A stretch of 64,000 bases of DNA. Origin: Pseudoclavibacter sp. CFCC 11306. Its GTDB lineage: Bacteria; Actinomycetota; Actinomycetes; Actinomycetales; Microbacteriaceae. Made by a program: the position numbers and the translations under genes. A model generated the notes under the pieces. The model was not told the DNA's origin, did no database searches, and was given only the letters and a program-made list of their open reading frames with translations. Of this stretch, positions 17,035 through 25,318 are shown in pieces. Positions within the stretch are counted from its first letter, which is position 1; each line of letters starts with the position of its first letter. The stretch is from positions 1,422,529 through 1,486,528 of the forward strand of contig NZ_WBKF01000001.1 of the NCBI RefSeq assembly GCF_008831235.1, given 5' to 3'.

Positions 17035-17742
17035 TCATACGCCACCCGTTTGTTTGGGGAGAATGAAGACTTTCTTCAAGAACACAGTGACGAATAGATA
17101 GACCAACCCGGTGATGAGAACCGTAATGCCCGGTAGTATGTGCTGAACTGATACTGCCCCCACCAGCGCCCCAATCCCCATAGCTAAAACGGCTCCGAGC
17201 TGTTCAGCGAAGTCCCGAGGTTTCCGCAGTACAGCAGCCATACCTTCAGCACCTAAACGAACCAATGTCGATGTGACCACGATCGTCGTGATGTTCTTAT
17301 TGCCAAGGGTTCTCACTGCTGCTCCTTGAACTCCCATAACCACAGCAAGAGTCGCCGCAAAGGCCATATCCAAATACTGAGAGCGAGTCGTCATGAGCAT
17401 CACCACTCCAGCAATCGCCATGAGGACGCCTCCGAGCAGAAGCTGGCGATAGGCGCAACGTTGAGCATTCTTTGCCGCACGCAACGCGCTACCGGATGCA
17501 AACGCTCCCAGAACAAATGTCAGAAGAACGGTCACCCCAGAAATGAGGGTCGACCCTTGGCTACCTCCTAGGGAGAACCCGACGACCAGAACGTTTCCTG
17601 TCATGTTGCCAGTGAAGACTCCGTCGAGTGCCAAGTAGCTGACGGCATCGAGTACCCCCGTACAGGCAGTGAGCCCCAAGAGCCCGATGACCTCGCGTCT
17701 CCACTTCCCTTCACTTGATGAGGCCTGCACTCGCCACTTCAT
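17035..17742 (-). CDS. DUF1275 (YoaK-type) membrane protein
   Basis: A 235-aa integral membrane protein with about six hydrophobic segments and the DUF1275 hallmark GVFTGNMTGNVLVVG near residue 40. The biochemical function of the family is not established; some members are annotated as transporters. The start ATG overlaps the stop of the gamma-glutamyltransferase gene by 4 nt, so it is translationally coupled. Being inside an ABC transporter/GGT operon, it may export or import a reaction product (inference). Stop to next start (binding protein) is 29 nt. Confidence 0.84.
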   Translation of the reverse strand: MKWRVQASSSEGKWRREVIGLLGLTACTGVLDAVSYLALDGVFTGNMTGNVLVVGFSLGGSQGSTLISGVTVLLTFVLGAFASGSALRAAKNAQRCAYRQLLLGGVLMAIAGVVMLMTTRSQYLDMAFAATLAVVMGVQGAAVRTLGNKNITTIVVTSTLVRLGAEGMAAVLRKPRDFAEQLGAVLAMGIGALVGAVSVQHILPGITVLITGLVYLFVTVFLKKVFILPKQTGGV

Positions 17743-19289
17743 CGATTCAGCCTCACGACCATGCCTGCCCCATCCGAGCGAGGGTCTGCAGCTGCTTCAA
17801 GCATTGAGCCGGCAACACGTACGATATTGGCGTGCCCCATCCAGTCCGTAAGATCAGGAACCTCACGCAAAACCCATTTCGACAAAGCCTGACGAGGTAA
17901 GGCCGACACTGAACGCTCTACATAAACGGTGTTCAGGGCATCTGCAATGCCACGAGCTCCCACGTTCATCCGCGGAGCGGCTAAAGCCTCAGACAGCGTT
18001 GCACCGCAAGAGATATGGCTCAGAAGTTGCGCATGGATCTGTGGTTGCCCTGACCCGCCCATCGTCGCCTGGACCCACGCCAGTTCATCTTTATCGTCTA
18101 GAACCAGCACCGGCATCAATGTGTGTCGCGGACGTTTTCTCGCTGCGATCACGTTAGGAGATAACGAGGACAGGCTGAAAGCAGTTCCACGGTCTTGAAA
18201 TAGCACACCGGTTCGACTGTCACGTATCCCGGCGCCAAAAGATTTGAACACGGAGAAGATGAGAGAGACAGCCCATCCATCTGAGTCTGCCGCGGCGATC
18301 CCTACAGTATCTCCGTCACCGATCTGCTGCGGTAGGGCAGATCTCTGCGCCCCCAGCGGAGAGCAAAAATACTCGGTGTCCTGAACGGAGAAATGTGGAT
18401 CTGCTAACTCTGAATCGCGCAGACGATTGGATTCAAAGAAGCATGACGCAAACAGATCTGCGCGATTGTGTAACCCCTCGGCCAAGCTGACTCGCTCGGC
18501 CTTAAGCGTATTAAGATACTTTATGAGTGAAAAGCCTTGAGTATTTGGAGGACTGGTCAGCACGGTCAGATCGCCGATAGCGGTAGAAATCGGTGCGACG
18601 AGCTCGACGCAATAGTCAGTGAAGTCACTTTCTTCCAGCACGCTTCCCATTGCCTGCAGGCCACTCACGACATCTTGCATCACTGATCCTTGGTAGAAGG
18701 AATCAGCCCCCTTATGCGCAATGGTGTCCAGTGTGGCTGCCAGTTCCGGCTGTACGAAGCGATCTCCCTCACGAAGGGGCGCTCCATTAGGAAGGAAGAG
18801 CTGTTGAAGACTCGTGCTCCCCGAATCCTGCCAGGGGAATGCCGCAATGGCACTTGCCAGTGATCGTCCAACAGTAGAGCCGTGGAGCGCAAGGTGGACA
18901 GCCTCGTCGAAGTGTGCTTCCCAAGGGAGTTGAGCACCGATTTGGTGAAGCGATTCAAATCCTCTGATCGCTCCGGGCAGAGTGATGGTATCGATCCCTC
19001 GGTCTGGCAGACACTGGCCATAGCGCGAAGTGAGTGCGTCCAAGTCGATGTTCTTAGAGGCCCATCCGGTCGCGTTAATGCAACGCACCTCACCTTCGGG
19101 CGTTCTGACAATGATGACCGCATCCCCACCAATCGATGTATTGTGCGGGTATACGACCGCCAGCGCTAGCGCAGCAGCTAGAGCGGCATCGACGGCATTC
19201 CCTCCCCGTTTGTACGTTTCAGCACCCGCTTTCGTTGCGGAATCATGCGCAGTCGCGATTGCTCCCTGATAAGTCACCTGTAGCTCCAT
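17739..19289 (-). CDS. Gamma-glutamyltransferase family hydrolase (516 aa)
   Basis: Ntn-hydrolase of the GGT family, which cleaves gamma-glutamyl amide bonds (glutathione, gamma-glutamyl amines) or acts on cephalosporin-like acyl groups. The N-terminal GGNAVDAALAAALAL motif and the DTVGIAAADSDGWAV segment are present. By alignment Thr328 is the autoprocessing nucleophile, giving roughly 327-aa and 189-aa chains. The GSGQPQIHAQLL region follows. No signal peptide is visible, so the enzyme should be cytoplasmic, unlike periplasmic E. coli GGT. It abuts the ATPase gene (19290) and overlaps the DUF1275 gene by 4 nt. I infer that substrates are imported by the ABC transporter and cleaved inside the cell. 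Confidence 0.87.
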   Translation of the reverse strand: MELQVTYQGAIATAHDSATKAGAETYKRGGNAVDAALAAALALAVVYPHNTSIGGDAVIIVRTPEGEVRCINATGWASKNIDLDALTSRYGQCLPDRGIDTITLPGAIRGFESLHQIGAQLPWEAHFDEAVHLALHGSTVGRSLASAIAAFPWQDSGSTSLQQLFLPNGAPLREGDRFVQPELAATLDTIAHKGADSFYQGSVMQDVVSGLQAMGSVLEESDFTDYCVELVAPISTAIGDLTVLTSPPNTQGFSLIKYLNTLKAERVSLAEGLHNRADLFASCFFESNRLRDSELADPHFSVQDTEYFCSPLGAQRSALPQQIGDGDTVGIAAADSDGWAVSLIFSVFKSFGAGIRDSRTGVLFQDRGTAFSLSSLSPNVIAARKRPRHTLMPVLVLDDKDELAWVQATMGGSGQPQIHAQLLSHISCGATLSEALAAPRMNVGARGIADALNTVYVERSVSALPRQALSKWVLREVPDLTDWMGHANIVRVAGSMLEAAADPRSDGAGMVVRLNR

Positions 19290-20075
19290 TCAGTCCATAG
19301 TCTTTGCGAAGAATTCTCGAGTACGCTCTTGCACAGGATTGTCAAAAACCTGCTGTGGCGATCCGCTCTCGATAATTCGCCCTGCGTCCATAACCACGAT
19401 CCGATCGGCAGCCTCACGGGCAAAGGCCATTTCATGTGTCACGATAATCATGGACATATTTTTACGAGCTAGAGATTTCATAACCTCGAGGACTTCCCTC
19501 GTCATTTCAGGGTCCAAAGCGCTCGTTGGCTCGTCAAAAAGCATGACCGTGGGATGCATGGCCAGAGCTCTGGCTATTGCAACTCGTTGCTGCTGACCTC
19601 CAGATAGATTATTTGGATGGGCATCCGCTTTGTCAGAAAGCCCTACCTGAGCGAGGAGGTCTCTGGCTTCCTGAATAGAGCTCGCTCGGTCCTGTCTCCG
19701 AACACGCACGGGTGCATGCCAGATGTTCTCCAAAACGGTCATATGCGGAAACAAATTAAAATGCTGGAACACGAACCCGATTTCACGCCGTTGCAATTTC
19801 AGCTCTCGGTTCTCGACAGGGATGAGACGACCAGACTTGGTTTTTCGGTACCCGACCATCGGGCCCCCGACTTCGATATTTCCACTATCGATTGGATCGA
19901 GTTGGTTGATCGTTCGCAGCAGCGAGGTCTTCCCAGCCCCGGACGCCCCTAAGAGAACGACCACCTCACCCGCTCTGACGCTGAGGCTCACATCATCAAG
20001 TACAAGTTTTCCACCACGATACTTCTTGATGTGCTCAATTTTCACCACCGGTTGTGTCATCGACTGTGCACTCAT
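19290..20075 (-). CDS. Polar amino-acid ABC transporter ATP-binding protein
   Basis: A 261-aa ATPase of the GlnQ/HisP group that powers amino-acid import with the adjacent permease. Walker A is GASGAGKTS (about 43-51), the Q-loop is in VFQHFNLFPHM, the signature motif is LSGGQQQR and Walker B is [12 protein letters not shown], with the H-loop in IVTHEM. The start codon overlaps the permease stop by 4 nt and the stop is directly adjacent to the GGT gene. It is an ordinary length and intact. Confidence 0.92.
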   Translation of the reverse strand: MSAQSMTQPVVKIEHIKKYRGGKLVLDDVSLSVRAGEVVVLLGASGAGKTSLLRTINQLDPIDSGNIEVGGPMVGYRKTKSGRLIPVENRELKLQRREIGFVFQHFNLFPHMTVLENIWHAPVRVRRQDRASSIQEARDLLAQVGLSDKADAHPNNLSGGQQQRVAIARALAMHPTVMLFDEPTSALDPEMTREVLEVMKSLARKNMSMIIVTHEMAFAREAADRIVVMDAGRIIESGSPQQVFDNPVQERTREFFAKTMD

Positions 20076-20866
20076 ACGGCTTCCCTCATCTCACCCTCAC
20101 GCAAAGCACCTCTGCCTCTTCTTCGGAACAGCATGTCGATCATGTTCCGTCGAGTCTCCAGCCCAATCTGGTGATCCAGTGCCCGCTCGATCGCATTCTG
20201 AACAAATGTCCACACTGTCGTTAGCAGCAGGTAGTAAATCGCGGCCACTATGAAAATCTCAAATGTCTTAAACGTTGCTGAACTGATGGACTGAGCTACG
20301 AGGAACATCTCGCTCACGCCGATAATGCTCAATACCGAGGTACTCTTCATAAGGCCGTTGAAAATGTTGCCAAGCGGAGGCACCATAGTCCGAAGTGCTT
20401 GGGGCAGAATGATCCAACGCATGGCACTGGGTGCGGACATCCCAAGAGTCTTGGCAGCCTCGAACTGCCCAGGGGGAACCGCACCCAAGCCAGCACGAAT
20501 AATCTCAGAGATATAGGCCGCTTCGTGGATAGTCATCCCCACAATTGCAGCCTGCACAGCGGCCTTGAGCTGGATACCAAAGAATGCGGTGTCTTGAAAG
20601 GTGTAAATGCCTGCAACAGCAAAGCCCATATAGATGATGACCAGTTGCACGAGCAGTGGTGTCCCTCTAATTAGCCAGACGTACCCTGCTGCCAACCAGT
20701 TAAGCAATCGCCAACGGGCTCGTCCGAACAGAGCGATCACAAGGCCAAGAACCAGCGCGCACACCATTGAGGCAACCGAGATTCCAATAGTCAGATAGAA
20801 CCCGTTAAGAAATGCCTCACTCGGCGAAAAGAGCGCTTTCCAAAAATATGTCCAGTCAAACTTCAT
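20072..20866 (-). CDS. Polar amino-acid ABC transporter permease (264 aa)
   Basis: HisM/GlnP-type permease with about five membrane helices and the EAA loop EAAKTLGMSAPSAMRWIILPQALR near residues 160-185. It is the first gene of the low-GC operon. I start at the ATG at 20866 (GGTGGAAGCGTC upstream). An in-frame extension to 20944 would add 26 mostly charged residues and is unlikely. Only one permease gene is present, so it is expected to work as a homodimer. Upstream lies the divergent FadR-type regulator, with two candidate operators in between. Confidence 0.9.
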   Translation of the reverse strand: MKFDWTYFWKALFSPSEAFLNGFYLTIGISVASMVCALVLGLVIALFGRARWRLLNWLAAGYVWLIRGTPLLVQLVIIYMGFAVAGIYTFQDTAFFGIQLKAAVQAAIVGMTIHEAAYISEIIRAGLGAVPPGQFEAAKTLGMSAPSAMRWIILPQALRTMVPPLGNIFNGLMKSTSVLSIIGVSEMFLVAQSISSATFKTFEIFIVAAIYYLLLTTVWTFVQNAIERALDHQIGLETRRNMIDMLFRRRGRGALREGEMREAV

Positions 20867-20963
20867 GACGCTTCCACCGTTCTTCTCCCGATCTCCTCTG
20901 TGCTCGTTATCCGCAAATACCTGGCTTATCCGGGTAGTAATCAAGGGTCACGAAGCAGCTGAC

Positions 20964-20977
20964 TTAGTCCGACTTTT
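20964..20977. promoter_or_regulatory. Candidate FadR/GntR operator, copy 1
   Basis: TTAGTCCGACTTTT contains the palindromic core TAGTCSGACT. It sits about 100 bp upstream of the permease start. A second copy with fuller symmetry is at 21081-21093. Confidence 0.5.
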
Positions 20978-21080
20978 AGATGTCATCTAAATTGCAGCAA
21001 GTGTGCTCTCAGCGGGATTTCAAGAGAATAGCGCGACTATTACAAGGTTGTTACCGAACTAGGTTTTACCGAGCACCTTC

Positions 21081-21093
21081 TTAGTCGGACTAA
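21081..21093. promoter_or_regulatory. Candidate FadR/GntR operator, copy 2
   Basis: TTAGTCGGACTAA is an inverted repeat (TTAGTC/GACTAA around a central G). It lies 42 bp before the FadR-type gene start and would allow autoregulation and joint control of the divergent operon. Confidence 0.55.
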
Positions 21094-21135
21094 TAAGCTT
21101 GCAGTATTTACTCCTGGAGCAACGAGGGGAACCAA

Positions 21136-21840
21136 GTGGAATTCCATACAGACAGAGGTAACGAGTCACCACAAGCTTTGAAGCCGGATGAGATCGCCCT
21201 GTCCATGGAGGAAGCGATCATTGGAGGAAAACTCGCCCCAGATACCAAACTGCCCCCAGAAACAGTTCTCGCGCGGGAGCTTGGTGTATCCCGCTCGACT
21301 TTACGAGACGCTCTGCGAAAGCTCGAAGTGCGTGGACTCATAGACCGACGCCGCGGTCGGGGAACCATTGTCCAAGGCCCCGCGGCGCACCCCCATGAAG
21401 TAGCACTTACGGACGGCTTAGGGGGAACAGATGCCCCCTTATGGCAAGCACTGGAGGTGCGTGCCTGTGTTGAGCCCCCAGTGGCAGCGTTAGCCGCCGA
21501 CCGAGCGTCTGAAGTCGATCTTCGCCATCTCGCTCGACTTGAGCAACGCATGTCAGACACTGGCCTCAGCCCAAGCCAGTTCGCTATCTTAGACCAACTC
21601 TTTCACCGCACCATCGCCGTCTACAGCCACAATCCGATGTTAGTCTCACTCTTGGATCGAGTCACTGAAATCATCACAGTCAGTCGACAGAGCCCGTATT
21701 TGACTGCCGCGCGCCAGCAGTCGTCAATCAAAGAGCACCACGCAATACTTGCAGCAATCCTCGATCATGACCCTGCGCGTGCGTCGGATGCCGCAAGTCA
21801 CCACATTGACTCCTTGCGATCGAGACTCGTCTCGCATTAG
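21136..21840 (+). CDS. FadR/GntR-family transcriptional regulator
   Basis: A 234-aa GntR regulator of the FadR subfamily. The winged helix is at about residues 20-85 (LARELGVSRSTLRDALRKLEVRGLI), followed by an all-helical FCD ligand domain containing LDQLFHRTIAVYSHN with a metal-binding-type His. The start is a GTG with GAGGGG upstream. It is transcribed away from the ABC transporter/GGT operon and is the obvious local regulator. Two inverted-repeat operator candidates lie in the intergenic region. The inducer is likely a gamma-glutamyl compound, an amino acid or a carboxylate (inference). Codon use is less GC-rich, like the operon it faces. Confidence 0.88.
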   Translation: MEFHTDRGNESPQALKPDEIALSMEEAIIGGKLAPDTKLPPETVLARELGVSRSTLRDALRKLEVRGLIDRRRGRGTIVQGPAAHPHEVALTDGLGGTDAPLWQALEVRACVEPPVAALAADRASEVDLRHLARLEQRMSDTGLSPSQFAILDQLFHRTIAVYSHNPMLVSLLDRVTEIITVSRQSPYLTAARQQSSIKEHHAILAAILDHDPARASDAASHHIDSLRSRLVSH

Positions 21841-21864
21841 AACTCGGCGGTCGCTCGTCTGTCT

Positions 21865-21951
21865 GGCCGTCAAGCAATACCGGTAATCGATCGTTTGTTT
21901 TCGCACCGCGGTATCCGCCGTCACAGGTTTGTGCCCAGCTTGGGGTTGTGA
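21865..21951 (+). pseudogene. Relic of an Lrp/AsnC regulator C-terminus
   Basis: The plus-strand frame ending at the TGA 21949-21951 reads VIDRLFS...RRHRFVPSLGL. It matches the C-terminus of the intact Lrp gene at 14995-16047 (ILDRWLS...RRHGFVPSLGL). The last ~36 nt agree at about 31 positions by hand alignment. No start or HTH region remains upstream, because the FadR gene ends at 21840. It is a truncated leftover and is not expected to be expressed as a functional protein. Confidence 0.72.
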
Positions 21952-21954
21952 GCT

Positions 21955-22455
21955 TCAGTCGAGACGGTAGATCTGCCCGGTCCGCACTCCGTCGGCCGCG
22001 CGTTTGAGTGCGAACCCGGCACACACGGCGACCACCGGGACGAGTCCGGGAAGGTGTCGAAGTTCTCCGAGGTAGAGTCAAGCAAGCTCGGGCTCACCAC
22101 ATTGGTCAATGCCCTTCGCGGCCGTTAGGACAAACAACTCGAGCGCCCCGCCAAGGCCGAGGCGGCAGGAACGACCTCTCGCGCCAGCATGCCAGTGGTC
22201 AGCGCGATTGATCCCCCCATCGCTGATGTGTGGAGTGGCGAGGCTCAGCACGTCGAGCTGCGCGAGCGTCTCCTGTGTGAGGCCTGGATGAAGTCCTCAC
22301 GCGTGAGTTCCAGCACCGGTTTGAACGCAACCTCACCGAATGCGGTGATGATCGCATCCACCGCCGAGATCGGTGAAGAGCCACTCAATATAGTCCTGAC
22401 TATGGGCGTCGATGCTAGACTTACTGCCGCGACTGGTGACGATGGCCTCATTGCT
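21955..22455 (-). pseudogene. Frameshifted relic of the short SDR gene
   Basis: Fragments on the minus strand match the intact SDR at 13144-13740 in order but in different frames. They are EAIVTSRG..DAHSQD near the start, AVDAIITAFGEVAFKPVLELT, NVVSPSLLDSTSENFDTFPD, and TGQIYRLD at the end. Frameshifts separate the pieces, and the N-terminal nucleotide-binding loop is missing. It therefore cannot encode a working enzyme. The stop is 4 nt from the stop of the Lrp relic, so the ancestral pair was convergent. Confidence 0.75.
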
Positions 22456-22650
22456 GACTGTCAAGCGCCTAGGCGGCTGCCCTTCCATAGTGCCCTCCCT
22501 GACTGGTGACTGCTTGTTCGGGCTAACGACTCTTCGATTTGGCAGCGACCGTCATACCAGCACACGCCACATTGGCACCCGATGGAAACATGGTGTGCTT
22601 ACAGTGGGTCGGGGCCTCACTCCCCGCCGAACCTGTCTCTCTGGAGAACC

Positions 22651-23889
22651 ATGTCTGACGCAGCGAACGATCCAGCGGCGAACGATGCGCTGTTTCGACG
22701 CATCGTCTTTGCGCTGTTCGCCGCAGGATTCGCCACCTTCGCGCAGCTATACGGCGTGCAGTCGGTGCTGCCAGAGATCTCCGCAGACTTCGGGATCGAC
22801 CCGTCGCGCGCAGCTCTGACTATTTCTATGGCCACGACCGGCATCGCAGCGGGGGTCCTCCCCTGGGCATTCGCAGCCGACCGATGGGGGCGCGTCCGAG
22901 TGATGAAGATCTCTGCAGTCTCGGCTGCGGTGATCGGGTTGATCACACCGTTTCTGCACTCCCTGCCGCTGATCCTCGGTTCACGTCTGATCGAAGGACT
23001 GGCACTCGCGGCGATACCGGCCATCGCGATCACCTACATCACGGATGAGCTGCCAGCCCGGCGAGTGACAGCAGCAGCTGGCGCGTTCGTGTCTGGCAAC
23101 AGCATCGGTGGGCTTCTCGGGCGACTCGTAGCCGGCCTCGTCGCCGAGCATTTCGGGTGGCAGCTGGGACTGATGACGGTTGCGGCTCTGTGCGTCGTCG
23201 CGTGCACCGTGTTCGTCATCGCCGTTCCAGCACCGCACGGATACCTGCCGTCCCGTCTGCGTCACGAGGGGCGGCGACCCGATAACCTGCCGTCTGCCTG
23301 GCAGCGCTTCACCACTGCACTCACCACTCCCTCATTGTGGGGCGCGTATGCGCAGCCGTTCCTGCTGATGGGGTCGTTCATCTCGTTGTTCAGCTTTCTC
23401 GGCTATCATCTGCAGGCGGCACCGTACGGTCTGAGTACGGCCGTCACAAGCATGGTCTTCACCGTGTATCTCGTCGGAACGTTCACCGCGCGCTGGTCCG
23501 GCGCCGCCGCAGGACGCCTAGGGCACCGCCGCCTGCTCTACTCGGGTATCGCACTGATGTCAGTGGGCGCCGCACTCACATTGGCAGGCCCGTTGACGAT
23601 CATCGTGCTCGGCGTCGCCGTCTTCACCGCCGGATACTTCGTCACGAGCCCGGTGACGTCGGCCATGACATCGCTGATGGCGGGGCCCTGCAGATCACAG
23701 GCCACCGCCATATATCAGCTCGTCTTCTACATCGGCAACAGCGTCTTCGGGTGGATGCTCGGGCGCGCCTTCGAGGTGTTCGACTGGCCCGGTGTCGGCA
23801 TCGGCATCATCGCACTGTGCGCAATCGCTGCTCTCCTCGCGGCGATGCTGCTGCCTGCTCGACCTGCCTCAGTTACTCCTCAGCGCTGA
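22651..23889 (+). CDS. MFS transporter (412 aa)
   Basis: Major facilitator with twelve predicted helices and motif A-like AADRWGRVRVMK after helix 2. The N-terminus (FALFAAGFATFAQLYGVQSVLPEISADFGI) is typical of the YnfM/AraJ-like drug or metabolite exporter group. I start at the ATG at 22651, because CTGGAGAACC precedes it; the frame is open further upstream but without a ribosome site. It converges on the DUF1989 gene. The substrate is unknown. Confidence 0.86.
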   Translation: MSDAANDPAANDALFRRIVFALFAAGFATFAQLYGVQSVLPEISADFGIDPSRAALTISMATTGIAAGVLPWAFAADRWGRVRVMKISAVSAAVIGLITPFLHSLPLILGSRLIEGLALAAIPAIAITYITDELPARRVTAAAGAFVSGNSIGGLLGRLVAGLVAEHFGWQLGLMTVAALCVVACTVFVIAVPAPHGYLPSRLRHEGRRPDNLPSAWQRFTTALTTPSLWGAYAQPFLLMGSFISLFSFLGYHLQAAPYGLSTAVTSMVFTVYLVGTFTARWSGAAAGRLGHRRLLYSGIALMSVGAALTLAGPLTIIVLGVAVFTAGYFVTSPVTSAMTSLMAGPCRSQATAIYQLVFYIGNSVFGWMLGRAFEVFDWPGVGIGIIALCAIAALLAAMLLPARPASVTPQR

Positions 23890-23943
23890 GCCCGTTGGCC
23901 ATCGTGCCGCGATCGACGCACCCGGCCGCTGGAGGAACGACCT

Positions 23944-24870
23944 TCATGCCCCGCCGCGTTGCTGATCGGGCGGCAGCTGTCGGAAGGGTGTGGCGTGCAG
24001 ACCGTGTCGCCCGTTCTGCCCACGGTACCGCGATGGCTGCGGCGGCGCCCATCCGGCCAGCCGCCCGGGGTCGACGTCGAAGACCTGTACACGAAGTCGG
24101 TGGCAGTGCTGCAGCTGTTCTTCCGTGCTCGCGGCATCCGGCCCCCACATTGCCAGTGACAGATCGCCGCCCGGACAACATGACAAGGCGCAGAGCAGGT
24201 CGATCTCAGCGAAGAACTCCAGGTAGTCACCCTCGCGCGCTGGACAGTCCTTCATGAAATACTGCGTGTCGTCGTTCAGCCCTGCACACTGAAACACATT
24301 CAGCACATCGTGCACGTCGTACTCCGTGAGTCCGAACGGCTGCACCGCTCGAGTCAGATTCGAGTGGCAGTGATAATCGAAGTCGTAGCCGGAGAGCATG
24401 CGATTGACGTAGGGATCGCATCGGGTTCCCAACAGATCGTGGATGACCAGTGCCTCTGGGTGGTCGGCGAGCGTGTCCGCGGTGAACGTCAGCAGTGGTC
24501 GCAGCGAGGGAAGAGTCGACCACAGGTGATCGTAGGTGGTGACAGTCGCTCGCTGCAGCTGGCGGGTGCGAGCCGCCCACAGACGCTCTCGCGGATCGTG
24601 CCGATTCCAGACGTTGAGATCGCCGACCTGGGGACCATCCGTCTGAAGGATTCTGCAGACCTGCCCAGAGTTCACAGGCCAAGCTCGAGCCGATCTGACC
24701 TCGATCTCGAAGTCGTCGGCGAGCTCGCGGCCGCTCTCGTCGGCGACTGCATCGTAGAAGTCACGATTCACATCGAGCGGTCCTCCTGGAAATGCCTGAT
24801 ATGCCGCTTCTGTGCCTGCCATGGTCTCCACGCTTTCCGTCGAAACGTCATCGCGGAGGGTGTGGCACAT
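23944..24870 (-). CDS. DUF1989 (urea carboxylase-associated) family protein
   Basis: Member of the DUF1989 family, whose small members (UcaA type) accompany urea carboxylase in bacteria. Family hallmarks seen are PQVGDLNVWNRHDPRERLWAARTRQL, GTRCDPY, YHCHSNLTRAV and CPGGDLS near the end. Conserved Cys and His residues suggest a metal site. The length (308 aa, or 292 from the ATG at 24822, which has a close GGAG) fits the long form of the family. Its enzymatic activity is not established. It stands alone between two MFS genes, about 22 kb from the carboxylase-type genes at the left edge, so a link is only suggestive. The C-terminal ~35 residues are an unusual polar extension. Confidence 0.82.
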   Translation of the reverse strand: MCHTLRDDVSTESVETMAGTEAAYQAFPGGPLDVNRDFYDAVADESGRELADDFEIEVRSARAWPVNSGQVCRILQTDGPQVGDLNVWNRHDPRERLWAARTRQLQRATVTTYDHLWSTLPSLRPLLTFTADTLADHPEALVIHDLLGTRCDPYVNRMLSGYDFDYHCHSNLTRAVQPFGLTEYDVHDVLNVFQCAGLNDDTQYFMKDCPAREGDYLEFFAEIDLLCALSCCPGGDLSLAMWGPDAASTEEQLQHCHRLRVQVFDVDPGRLAGWAPPQPSRYRGQNGRHGLHATPFRQLPPDQQRGGA

Positions 24871-25009
24871 CTGTTTGCCCAGCTGATTGCCCTGCCACCG
24901 CGTATCGTCTCGAAGACTATCGATTGTTCAGCGGTCTTATGTGCCACCAGCATGACGGTGCTGTAACAGATTCAGTTCCCCTCCTCCGAGACGGGATCCA
25001 TCAAGCGGA

Positions 25010-25032
25010 CGACTGCTTCGTCGAAGCAGTCG
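25010..25032. promoter_or_regulatory. 23-bp perfect palindrome in a divergent intergenic region
   Basis: CGACTGCTTCG, one central T, then CGAAGCAGTCG. Outer ATCCATC/GATGGAT segments extend the symmetry imperfectly. It lies in the ~450-bp gap between the DUF1989 gene (minus) and the second MFS gene (plus), where no coding sequence is credible. It may be an operator for one of these genes or a transcription attenuator. Confidence 0.5.
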
Positions 25033-25318
25033 ATGGATGTCAGCCTCACCTGGACCTCTATTGCGTCCGGCACACTTTCGCGCGCACGACTGAGGAACGC
25101 ACATCCGACGTGCCCGGGAGAAATCTCAGACAGGCAAGAACGAACGCCGACGGAGGAACCGAGAGATCATGGTCGTCTCGCCTGCCGTCGTGAGATCGAT
25201 TCAGCCCCGACTCCTCTGAGAAACAATCTGTGTTTAGTCTCCTCTCTACGCGGTCTCGTCACATGTCGATGCGGACCGGGTACACCTCGTGTTCTCTGTC
25301 ACATCGTCAGGAGGCCTG

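Noticed and set aside
16040-21951. Treating the Lrp-end repeats as att sites of an integrative element
   Set aside because: The repeats fall in coding sequence of paralogous genes and no integrase, recombinase or tRNA target is present. Paralogous duplication explains them better.
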